64,000 nucleotides of DNA. Source: Candidatus Accumulibacter appositus. GTDB taxonomy: Bacteria > Pseudomonadota > Gammaproteobacteria > Burkholderiales > Rhodocyclaceae. The stretch lies in assembly GCA_000585055.1 (NCBI GenBank), contig JEMX01000002.1, positions 24,576 through 88,575 on the forward strand. Direction: 5' to 3'. The position numbers and the translations under genes were made by a program. Positions 56,366 to 64,000 of the stretch are shown here, in pieces (position 1 is the first letter of the stretch; every line of letters starts with the position of its first letter). The notes under the pieces are model-generated. The model worked only from the letters and a program-made list of their open reading frames with translations. It had not been told where the DNA came from and made no database searches.

Positions 56366-58354
56366 TCACTTCTCCAGCGCCACATCAATGAAGGTCGCAT
56401 TTTCCCTGACGTAAAACGGCCGATAATGATTGTCATCGCTGTAAATCGGCTTGCCGTCGGCGGTGACCACCGGGCATTGCTTATTGACGCAAAGATATTC
56501 CACAGGATCAATGAGCTGCGCTCCGGTGGCGAGCACCGCTCCTGCCAGGCGAAGACGAAGTGCATCCTGATCCTTGTCAAGCGTCACCTGTTTCTGAAAT
56601 GGCTTGACCGCCACGCCCGTCAGTCGGCTACCGGCAAAGAAATGGCGCGGCTCGAATTGCCAGCCGCGGGGATTGTCGAGAAGCACATACACCGGCTTGT
56701 GCGGCACGATCGAGGCGATGAAGCGCTGCAGATTCTTCAGCTCGAAATCGAGATCGAGCTTTTCCGAAGCTTGCGGGCTGGATTGCAGGAAATAGAGATT
56801 CCAGGCGGCGGCGATAAATACGGCATCGATTTCCGGGCGGAGAACGAGTTCTGCAAGCTGGCCCCTGAAAACCTTGCAGCGCTGACGATGATGAGGGTTG
56901 GTCTGCGCGCTCCCGGGAACAGGGGCACAGCCAGGATCGGTCAGGAACAAGGCAGAACTGTACTTTTCCGGATTGCTCTTCAGCAGTTGCACTACTCTGG
57001 GCGCGTATTGTTCAAGATGCGAATCACCAATGAACAGCACGGTCCTTTCAGCCGCCGTTATCGAGCTGACTTCAGCTCCCGCAAAATTCGTCTTCGCGAG
57101 GCCTTCGGAATAGTTCCTGTCGTGCAGCGCTTCGAGGATGGCGCCAATGTCCTGGCTATTGTTCCTTGGCGAAATCAACCCGGAGTAGGCCAGCAAACCC
57201 AGCCCAGCGAGCGCCAGCATGGCCCCGACCAAGGCCATGGCCATGCGCCTGCCGGCGGCTCTGATCCGCTTCTCGACAAAACGATAGCTCAGGTAGGCGA
57301 GCAGGAAACTGGCAATCACCAGCGCCCACCGCACCCCAGCGGGAGGCGTCTTGCCGTGTGCGATCCAGGCAAACGACAGCAGCAGCCAATGCCACAGGTA
57401 CAGCGGATAGCTGATCAGCCCGATCCCGACCATCAAGCGACTGCTCAGGAACTTCCGGTTCACCGAGGCGCTGCTGCCGGCGGCAATGATCAGGCAAGTG
57501 CCAATGGTCGGCAGCAGCGCCCACCAGCCTGGAAACGCGGCTTTCTTGTTCAGCAGCCCCAAGGCAAGGGCGATCATCACCAAGCCGACAGCCGCTTGCC
57601 AGTTGGCATTGATGCGCAAGCGGTTCGGCGAATGCAAGGCCAGATAGGCCAGTATGCCGCCGGCCATCAACTGCCAAAAACGCGACCACGGCGAATAGAA
57701 GGCGGCGACAGGATCGGACTGGATGGTCAGAACATTGGCGGCGAAGGAAGCAATGGCGATGACCAGGGTGATGGCCAGAAAATTGTATTTTCTCTTCCAT
57801 ACCAACACCATCAGCAGGGGCCAGAAAATGTAGAACTGCTCTTCAATTCCCAGCGACCACAAATGCAGGAAGGGTTTGGCGGTGGCGTCACTGTCGAAAT
57901 AACCGGCCTCGCTCCAGAGAAGCAGATTCGAAACAAAACCGGCGCCGGCAGCGACATGCAGGCCCAATTGCTGCAACTCATCGACAAACAGCAAGAACCA
58001 GCCGAGCAGCAGGCCGGTCGCCAGAACGATTGCCAATGCCGGGAAAATCCTGCGCACCCTGCGCGCATAGAATTCGCCAAGACTGAAGCTGTCGTTCTCG
58101 AGATTGCCGAATACGATGGTGCTGATCAGGTAGCCGGAAACAACGAAGAAGATATCGACGCCGATAAAGCCACCCGGGAGAGTGCGCGGAAAGGCGTGGA
58201 AAACAAGCACCAGCAGGACGCCCAGCGCACGCAAACCATCGATATCGGAACGATAGGCGGGATGCGCAAGCGACCGCGCTGGCGTGGCCGCCAGAGTTCT
58301 CACCGCTTCCGGTGCATGCGCTGGCGAGCTTGCTGCAGGATCTCTCATCGGCAA
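56366..58354 (-). CDS. OafA-type O-acyltransferase with C-terminal SGNH domain
   Basis: A 662-residue membrane protein. Residues about 30-395 are an acyltransferase-3 domain with ten or so helices, starting YRSDIDGLRALGVLLVLVFH. It contains GGFIGVDIFFVVSGYLIS, RRVRRIFPAL and LHLWSLGIEEQFYIFWPLL. Residues about 430-662 form a periplasmic SGNH-like domain, with FIGDSHLEQYAP holding the nucleophile Ser and a DDNHYRPF segment near the end for the catalytic Asp/His. Such proteins O-acetylate lipopolysaccharide, peptidoglycan or exopolysaccharide. It may work with the downstream carbamoyltransferase. Confidence 0.9.
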   Translation of the reverse strand: MPMRDPAASSPAHAPEAVRTLAATPARSLAHPAYRSDIDGLRALGVLLVLVFHAFPRTLPGGFIGVDIFFVVSGYLISTIVFGNLENDSFSLGEFYARRVRRIFPALAIVLATGLLLGWFLLFVDELQQLGLHVAAGAGFVSNLLLWSEAGYFDSDATAKPFLHLWSLGIEEQFYIFWPLLMVLVWKRKYNFLAITLVIAIASFAANVLTIQSDPVAAFYSPWSRFWQLMAGGILAYLALHSPNRLRINANWQAAVGLVMIALALGLLNKKAAFPGWWALLPTIGTCLIIAAGSSASVNRKFLSSRLMVGIGLISYPLYLWHWLLLSFAWIAHGKTPPAGVRWALVIASFLLAYLSYRFVEKRIRAAGRRMAMALVGAMLALAGLGLLAYSGLISPRNNSQDIGAILEALHDRNYSEGLAKTNFAGAEVSSITAAERTVLFIGDSHLEQYAPRVVQLLKSNPEKYSSALFLTDPGCAPVPGSAQTNPHHRQRCKVFRGQLAELVLRPEIDAVFIAAAWNLYFLQSSPQASEKLDLDFELKNLQRFIASIVPHKPVYVLLDNPRGWQFEPRHFFAGSRLTGVAVKPFQKQVTLDKDQDALRLRLAGAVLATGAQLIDPVEYLCVNKQCPVVTADGKPIYSDDNHYRPFYVRENATFIDVALEK

Positions 58355-58599
58355 TCGATCAGGGCAGCGGTGGTGATCGGCGCTGGTCGCGCTTGCCGCA
58401 GCGGCGAATCCTCGCCGAGGAGATTCGGCGACCCCGGCTCAGCCGCGGCTTGTGCAAGACAGCGGACAAAGCGCCTGCGCCAGCGGCACCCCTGGTCGGT
58501 CAGCGCACGCCAGGACCGATCGCGGCACTGCGAGCTGCCGCCAGCGCGTCGTCCAGCGGCTTGGCGCCCACCCACAAGCACGGCCAGGCGCCAGAAAGC

Positions 58600-58917
58600 C
58601 TAGCCGAAGTGGCAGACGTAGTGAAAGACGTCTTCGCAGACGATGTCGAACGACGAATCGCCGGGCACGGCGAAGGACTGGCCGGCGGCGTAGGTTTTCC
58701 ACTGGTGCTTGCCGTTGAGGCGAACGCGACACGAACCGCCAACGCATTCCATGACTTCCGGAGCGCTGGTGGTAAAGGTCAGTGACGAGGGCAGGATAAC
58801 GCCAAGCGTCTTGCGGCTGCCATCGGCCAGGAGCACGGTATGGCTGATGCACTTGCCGTCGAAATAGATGTTGGCCTGCTTGACCACGCTGACCTTGTCG
58901 AACTGCGAGCTGTTCAT
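58600..58917 (-). CDS. ppnP: Pyrimidine/purine nucleoside phosphorylase PpnP
   Basis: A 105-residue cupin-like protein of the former DUF1255 family. Members phosphorolyse several nucleosides to base and ribose 1-phosphate. Recognised by [36 protein letters not shown], and [12 protein letters not shown] with VCHFG at the end. The ATG at 58917 overlaps the DUF2788 stop (ATGA) and gives the family length (E. coli 94 residues). A longer frame upstream is not used. Confidence 0.88.
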   Translation of the reverse strand: MNSSQFDKVSVVKQANIYFDGKCISHTVLLADGSRKTLGVILPSSLTFTTSAPEVMECVGGSCRVRLNGKHQWKTYAAGQSFAVPGDSSFDIVCEDVFHYVCHFG

Positions 58918-59123
58918 AATCCCCAGACTTTCTCCATGACCGTCTTGGCAATGAAGCCAAGCATCCCGAAGGACAGGACGAAGAACAGGATGATCGTTCC
59001 TGTTCTTCCGGCTTTCGCTTTCCACGCAATCTCGCCGATGATGAACAACATGAAGAGCATGAAGGCACCGATCCCGAAGGTCATGCCAAAATCCGCTATC
59101 TGCTCTTCCGTCAGCCCAAACAT
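58914..59123 (-). CDS. DUF2788 small membrane protein
   Basis: A 69-residue protein with two predicted transmembrane helices ([20 protein letters not shown] and [20 protein letters not shown]) joined by a basic loop (WKAKAGR). The N-terminus [16 protein letters not shown] matches DUF2788 proteins of beta- and gammaproteobacteria, whose function is unknown. It overlaps ppnP by four bases and lies 18 bases downstream of argG on the same strand, so it may be expressed from the arg cluster. Confidence 0.75.
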   Translation of the reverse strand: MFGLTEEQIADFGMTFGIGAFMLFMLFIIGEIAWKAKAGRTGTIILFFVLSFGMLGFIAKTVMEKVWGL

Positions 59124-59141
59124 GGCGGGCTCATCTCCAGA

Positions 59142-60371
<1,230 letters not shown>

Positions 60372-60437
60372 GAGATTTCCCTGCTGATCTTGCTGATTGT
60401 TCTGGTTCTGCTGAGGATGCTGATCGTGTTGATTCAG
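60372..60437 (-). other. Gln/Asn-codon-rich in-frame spacer between argF and argG
   Basis: 66 bases, exactly 22 codons. Read on the minus strand in the common frame of argF and argG it gives L-N-Q-H-D-Q-H-P, then [11 protein letters not shown], then G-N-L, ending at the argG Met. Fourteen of 22 residues are Gln or Asn and there is no stop other than the argF TAG. It resembles an interdomain Q-linker. Confidence 0.8.
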
Positions 60438-61394
60438 CTATTTGGATGCTGCCGCCTCGACCCGGCCCAGGAGCAGGTACTCGAGGAGCGCTTTCTGGGT
60501 ATGCATGCGGTTCTCGGCCTCGTCCCAGACGACGCTCTGCGCGCCGTCGATGACCGCCGCTTCGACTTCCTCGCCGCGATGCACCGGCAGGCAGTGCATG
60601 AACAGCGATTCGGGACCGGCCGCACGCATCATGTCAAGGTCGACCTGCCAGTCGGCAAAGTCCCGCCGACGCTCGTCGTTCTCGGCTTCGAAGCCCATCG
60701 AGGTCCACACGTCGGTGGTCACCAGGTCGGCACCGCGCGCGGCCTCCATCGGATCGGCGTAGCTCTCGAAGTGATCGGTGCCATACAGCCCGGCGCGTGC
60801 CGGCTCGACCTCGTAGCCCGGCGGGGTCGACACATGGACGTTGAAATCGAGCACTTCGGCGGCCTGCAGCCAGGTATTGCAGACGTTGTTCGAATCGCCG
60901 ATCCAGGCCACCGTCTTGCCCTGAATCGGACCACGATGCTCGATGAAAGTGAAGATGTCGGCGACGATCTGGCAGGGGTGATACTCGTTGGTCAGGCCAT
61001 TGATCACCGGCACCCGCGAATTGGCGGCAAAGCGCTCGATCATCGCCTGCTCGAAAGTGCGGATCATGACCACGTCGCTCATCCGCGAAATCACCTGCGC
61101 CGCGTCCTCGACCGATTCGCCGCGCTGCAGTTGCGAATCGCGGCTGTGCAGTTGCGAATCGCGGCTGTTCAGGTAGATCGCCGAACCGCCGAGTTGCTGC
61201 ATGCCGGCTTCGAACGACAGACGGGTACGTGTGCTGGCCTTCTCGAAAATCATCACCAGGGTACGGTCGCTGAGCGGCCAGTATTTCCGGTAGGCCTTGA
61301 ACTGCCCCTTGATCCAGCGCGAGCGCTCGAAGAGATGGTCGTACTCCGCACGCGTGAAGTCCTTGAACTGCAGAAAATGTTTGACGCTGTCCAT
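60438..61394 (-). CDS. argF: Ornithine carbamoyltransferase, with a 7-residue duplication
   Basis: Makes citrulline from ornithine and carbamoyl phosphate. The 318-residue protein has the carbamoyl-phosphate motif FEKASTRTRLSFEAG, the NEYHPCQ region and HCLPVHRGEEV. Where relatives read NSRDSQLGRGE, this one reads SRDSQLHSRDSQLQRGE: a 21-base tandem duplication adds seven residues in the loop equivalent to the 80s loop near the active site and subunit contact. The ATG at 61394 is preferred; a GTG directly precedes it. The C-terminus ends in an Ala-rich EAAASK before TAG. The gene follows argD by a short gap of about 12 bases. Confidence 0.95.
   Translation of the reverse strand: MDSVKHFLQFKDFTRAEYDHLFERSRWIKGQFKAYRKYWPLSDRTLVMIFEKASTRTRLSFEAGMQQLGGSAIYLNSRDSQLHSRDSQLQRGESVEDAAQVISRMSDVVMIRTFEQAMIERFAANSRVPVINGLTNEYHPCQIVADIFTFIEHRGPIQGKTVAWIGDSNNVCNTWLQAAEVLDFNVHVSTPPGYEVEPARAGLYGTDHFESYADPMEAARGADLVTTDVWTSMGFEAENDERRRDFADWQVDLDMMRAAGPESLFMHCLPVHRGEEVEAAVIDGAQSVVWDEAENRMHTQKALLEYLLLGRVEAAASK
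61128..61169. repeat. 21-base tandem duplication inside argF
   Basis: Two head-to-tail 21-base units (61128-61148 and 61149-61169) that differ only in their last base (G or T on the plus strand). Each starts CAGTTGCGAATCGCGGCTGT. The unit length is a multiple of three, so the reading frame is kept. Confidence 0.95.
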
Positions 61395-61406
61395 CACAGA
61401 TCTCTA

Positions 61407-62579
61407 TCAGGTGGCGAGAAACTCGCCAATCAGCCCACCCAGGCGGCTTATTAGTTCGCGCGCCTCGTCGGCACTGAAGTTCAGTGGCGGCAGCAGGCGC
61501 ACAACCTTGTCGGCGGTGACGTTGATCAGCAGCCCGACCTCGAGGGCGCGGGTCACCAGCTCGCCGCAGGGACGATCGAGTTCGATGCCGATCATCAGGC
61601 CCTGGCCACGGATCTCGACCACGCCGTGGCAATCCGCCAGCGCCTGCGCCAGGCCCTCACGGATCAGCCGACCGATGGCCACCGCGTTGTCGATCAGGCC
61701 GTTCTCTTCGATCACCGCGATGGTCGTCCATGCAGCGGTCGACGCCAACTGGTTGCCGCCGAAGGTCGAGCCATGCTTGCCCGGCTTGAACAGGCCCGTT
61801 GCCTTGCCAAGCGTCAGGCAGGCGCCGATCGGCACGCCGCCGCCGAGGCCCTTGGCCAGGGTCACCACATCCGGACGGATACCCGCGTGCTGAAAGCCGA
61901 ACCAGGTGCCGGTGCGACCGGTGCCGCACTGTACCTCGTCGCAGATCAGCAGCCAGTCGTACTCGTCACAGAGCGACCGCAAACCACGCTGGAAATCGAC
62001 ATCGGCAATGTTGATGCCACCCTCGCCCTGGACGATTTCGAGCATCACCGCGACGACGTTGTGATTGGCTTTGGCCACCGCCCGAATCGCTTCGAGGTCG
62101 TTATAGGGAACACGCACGAAGCCCGAAACCAGCGGTTCGAAGCCGGCCTGTGCCTTGCGGTTTCCAGTCGCCGAAAGCGTCGCCATGGTGCGACCGTGGA
62201 AGGCATTCTCCATGACCACGATCGCCGGCCGCTCGACATCTCGCTTGTGGCCGTAATAGCGCGCCAGCTTGATCGCCGCTTCGTTGGCTTCGCAACCCGA
62301 GTTGCAGAAGAAGACCTCGTCCATCTCCGCCAGCGCCGCCAGCTTGTCGGCCAGCTGTTCCTGCTGCGGAATGTGGTAGAGGTTCGACGAGTGCAGCATG
62401 CGCCCGGCCTGGGCAGCAATCGCCGCGACCAGCGCCGGGTGGTTATGCCCCAGCGTCGACACGGCAATTCCCGACAGTGCGTCGAGATAGCACTTGCCGT
62501 CGGTATCGGTCACCCAGCTGCCATCGCCATGGCTGAAGGCGATGGGCAAGCGAGCGTAAGTATTCATCAGGTGCGACAT
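61407..62579 (-). CDS. argD: Acetylornithine aminotransferase
   Basis: A PLP-dependent class III aminotransferase that makes N-acetylornithine in arginine synthesis; such enzymes may also serve succinyl-diaminopimelate. The 390-residue protein has CYLDALSGIAVSTLGHNHP, FFCNSGCEANEAAIKLAR, LLICDEVQCGTGRTG with the PLP Asp, and the Schiff-base Lys in TLAKGLGGGVPIG. It is the first gene of argD-argF-argG. About 120 bases of leader with three dyads lie upstream. GGGTGA is the likely ribosome site. Confidence 0.94.
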   Translation of the reverse strand: MSHLMNTYARLPIAFSHGDGSWVTDTDGKCYLDALSGIAVSTLGHNHPALVAAIAAQAGRMLHSSNLYHIPQQEQLADKLAALAEMDEVFFCNSGCEANEAAIKLARYYGHKRDVERPAIVVMENAFHGRTMATLSATGNRKAQAGFEPLVSGFVRVPYNDLEAIRAVAKANHNVVAVMLEIVQGEGGINIADVDFQRGLRSLCDEYDWLLICDEVQCGTGRTGTWFGFQHAGIRPDVVTLAKGLGGGVPIGACLTLGKATGLFKPGKHGSTFGGNQLASTAAWTTIAVIEENGLIDNAVAIGRLIREGLAQALADCHGVVEIRGQGLMIGIELDRPCGELVTRALEVGLLINVTADKVVRLLPPLNFSADEARELISRLGGLIGEFLAT

Positions 62580-62889
62580 GGATCACCCATTGCAAAGCAC
62601 TTGAAACTGAAACGGCGGCTCGCGCCGCCGAATAACGAGATACGGTTCAGGACCGAAATCGGTCCGTTCCGGCGTGCCTTGACAGGGGTTTGCACGCCGT
62701 ACCACAAGGGGAGGATTTTACGGGAAAAAGACGCTTCTGTGTAGAAAAGGCGAGCGTTTTGAGGAGTGTGCACCGGGATGCTACGACGGAGAGGTGGGAA
62801 ACAGAGGCGGCTGACGCGGCAGTGGCGACTTCGAGCGTGCCGGCTAGCTTTCCCTTGCGTATTTATATCCAAACCAGTATTTTTAGTCG
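62580..62889. other. Structured argD leader and divergent promoter region
   Basis: About 310 bases between argD (minus) and the toxin gene (plus). Three dyads lie on the argD side: CGGCGG/CCGCCG near 62,613-62,630, GGACCGA/TCGGTCC at 62,650-62,665, and GGCGTGC/GCACGCC at about 62,671-62,697. On the other side is the toxin promoter. No gene or clear leader peptide was found. Confidence 0.5.
62855..62883 (+). promoter_or_regulatory. Promoter of the HigBA-like pair, close to the start codon
   Basis: TTGCGT (62855-62860), 17-base spacer, TATTTT (62878-62883). The toxin ATG begins at 62890, six bases after the -10, where transcription itself would start. The mRNA may therefore be leaderless. Confidence 0.5.
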
Positions 62890-63216
62890 ATGAAGCCACT
62901 CCGATTTCTTGGCGATTCGCTCAAGTGCTTGCGGGACTTCCCCGAGGACGCCAGGCACGATGCGGGTTACCAACTCGACAAAGTCCAGCGCGGCGAGCAA
63001 GCCGACGATTTCAAGCCCATGCCGTCGATCGGTAGGGGTGTCGAGGAAATCCGCGTCTGGGACGACAGCGGCAGCTACCGCGTGATCTACACGGCCAGGC
63101 TGGCAGACGCGGTGGTCGTGCTGCACGCATTCCAGAAGAAAACGCAGGCAACGGCCAAGCGCGATGTCGAGCTTGCCAGGCGACGATTCGGCGAATTGAC
63201 ACGAGGAGCCCCATGA
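62890..63216 (+). CDS. HigB/Gp49-like RelE-superfamily toxin
   Basis: A 108-residue protein with the Gp49/HigB pattern: KPLRFLGDSLKCLRDFPEDA, AGYQLDKVQRG, a GVEEIRVWDDSGSYRVIYTA core strand and VLHAFQKKTQ near the end, with a basic C-terminal helix. Toxins of this type are usually ribosome-dependent mRNA endonucleases. The toxin precedes the antitoxin, as in higBA, and overlaps it by four bases (ATGA). No Shine-Dalgarno is seen and the promoter abuts the ATG. Confidence 0.87.
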   Translation: MKPLRFLGDSLKCLRDFPEDARHDAGYQLDKVQRGEQADDFKPMPSIGRGVEEIRVWDDSGSYRVIYTARLADAVVVLHAFQKKTQATAKRDVELARRRFGELTRGAP

Positions 63217-63500
63217 ACAAAACCGATAGTTTCAGCAGCGTGTGGGATGCCATTGCAGACACACCGGAACAGGCGGCCAACCTGCGGGCGCGCGCCGAAC
63301 TGATGCGGCAGATTGCGGCAATCATCAAGGACAACGACTGGAAACAGGCCGATGCCGCCAGCCATTGCGGAGTCACCCAGCCACGCATCAATGACCTCTT
63401 GCGCGGCCGCGTCTCACGCTTCTCACTCGATGCGCTGGTGAACATCGCCACTGCGCTTGGCCGGCGCGTGCACATGGAGCTGGAAGTGGAAGTGGTGTAG
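63213..63500 (+). CDS. XRE-family antitoxin (HigA-like)
   Basis: A 95-residue protein with a helix-turn-helix of the XRE type at about residues 40-85: WKQADAASHCGVTQPRINDL, then SRFSLDALVNIATALGRRV. It would bind the upstream toxin and repress the shared promoter. It is coupled to the toxin gene by an ATGA overlap. The pair looks intact. Confidence 0.88.
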   Translation: MNKTDSFSSVWDAIADTPEQAANLRARAELMRQIAAIIKDNDWKQADAASHCGVTQPRINDLLRGRVSRFSLDALVNIATALGRRVHMELEVEVV

Positions 63501-63638
63501 TCAGAGAGCTGTGCAACCGGCCAGCGCCCTTTGCACGATCCCAAGATCAAAGCGCGCTTGATTCCGCAGGCGACAGCAACATCCGTACGGCGCTCTCTCT
63601 TCCGGCGATCACCACCAAAAACGTCCGGCCAAGCTCTG

Positions 63639-63679
63639 TAGGAGCCCGATTCATCGGGCGATGTTTCGCGCAGCGAAAC
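63639..63679. repeat. REP/BIME-like double hairpin
   Basis: GTAGGAGCCCGATTCATCGGGC followed by a second dyad (GTTTCGC/GCGAAAC at 63663-63679). The TGTAGGAGC opening and paired palindromes resemble REP-type elements of pseudomonads and other proteobacteria. Only one copy was noticed in this window. Confidence 0.5.
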
Positions 63680-63727
63680 CCTTGTCATGGCCGGATGCGC
63701 GTGTTCCCCACCGCCTGCAACACCACA

Positions 63728-64000
63728 TTAGGACCGCAGGAGGAAGCGAAACCCCGTGAACTGATTCGAATCGCCGGGCGCGACGGCGAGGCGGTCGGCG
63801 GCGCGCACGTCCCTGGCGCTGCTGCCCCAGGAGCCGCCGCGCTGCGCGCGCAGTGCGGCGTTGGCTTCGGCCGAGGCGCTCGTTGGCAAGCCGTCGACGT
63901 CGTAGCCGTCGGCGCAGCACTCCCAGACGTTGCCGTGCATTTCGTGCAGACCCCAGGCGTTGGCGGGTAGGCTTTTCACCGCCAGCGGCATCGCCGGCTC
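63728..64000 (-). CDS. Formylglycine-generating-enzyme-like (SUMF1) protein, C-terminal fragment
   Basis: The last 90 codons of a gene that enters from beyond the right edge. It has the SUMF1/FGE-sulfatase signature: NAWGLHEMHGNVWECC, RAQRGGSWGSSARDVRAADR and TGFRFLLRS. Proteins of this fold include the enzyme that makes formylglycine in sulfatases and many non-enzymatic or kinase-fused relatives. Only this part is visible, so catalytic cysteines and domain partners cannot be judged. WECC rather than the commoner WEWC is noted. Confidence 0.82.
   Translation of the reverse strand, partial: EPAMPLAVKSLPANAWGLHEMHGNVWECCADGYDVDGLPTSASAEANAALRAQRGGSWGSSARDVRAADRLAVAPGDSNQFTGFRFLLRS

Noticed and set aside
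56114..58603. An 829-codon plus-strand frame opposite the acyltransferase gene
   Set aside because: It mirrors a clear acyltransferase/SGNH protein, has Gln/Arg-rich shadow composition and no ribosome site.

Overview
The window is chromosomal DNA of a GC-rich Gram-negative bacterium. I infer a Rhodocyclales-type betaproteobacterium close to polyphosphate-accumulating 'Candidatus Accumulibacter'; this rests on gene content, not on a marker-gene tree. The evidence is a PilU-type ATPase, a standalone RlmL-like methyltransferase, a 180-kDa-class NAD glutamate dehydrogenase, malonyl-CoA decarboxylase, PPK2 with a basic tail, DUF2889/DUF2788 proteins and a betaproteobacterial ubiG-gph-mtaD cluster. 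I saw no rRNA, tRNA, CRISPR array, complete insertion sequence or prophage.

Layout. 1-5.5 kb: end of pilU, rRNA methyltransferase, HemJ-like protein, an SDR epimerase, and an iron-sulfur flavoreductase overlapping an EAL/HDOD signalling protein. 5.5-10.5 kb: a complete branched-chain amino acid ABC transporter (livK-HMGF order). 10.5-15.8 kb: cytochrome c, ilvD, lgt, malonyl-CoA decarboxylase and a VOC protein. 15.9-22.3 kb: ppk2, a periplasmic Cache protein, a serine/threonine dehydratase-like enzyme and ppc. 22.5-27.4 kb: an RND efflux pair whose permease looks internally deleted and chimeric, then a toxin-antitoxin pair followed by remnants of a second small gene pair. 27.5-33.4 kb: divergent pyrophosphatase, ferric-reductase-like flavocytochrome, phosphodiesterase-like MBL protein, FHA and PP2C signalling proteins, and an ornithine cyclodeaminase-family enzyme. 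33.6-44 kb: sucCD, DUF2889, NAD-GDH, asparaginase and a glutamate/aspartate-type binding protein. 44-54 kb: M61 peptidase, pdxH, trmO, cbiX, gph, ubiG, two nearly identical OmpA-like genes around an MtaD-like deaminase, and a sirtuin. 54-59 kb: carbamoyltransferase and O-acyltransferase. 59-62.6 kb: argG, argF and argD. 62.9-64 kb: a HigBA-like toxin-antitoxin pair and the end of a formylglycine-generating-enzyme-like gene.

Metabolic picture. Much of the window serves amino acid and C4-acid handling: Liv uptake, asparaginase, a glutamate/aspartate-type binding protein, NAD-GDH, sucCD, ppc, ilvD and the arg genes. PPK2 and a pyrophosphatase-family protein add phosphate metabolism.

Most notable observations: (i) argF and argG lie in one reading frame, separated only by one TAG and a 22-codon Gln/Asn-rich spacer; (ii) an RND permease appears to have lost about 125-130 residues including TM9-TM11 at a short sequence match, with a codon-usage switch at the junction; (iii) a roughly 190-bp dispersed intergenic repeat has four copies, three of which lie at and supply the stop codon of a gene; (iv) the OmpA-like paralogues look gene-converted; (v) argF carries a 21-bp in-frame tandem duplication.
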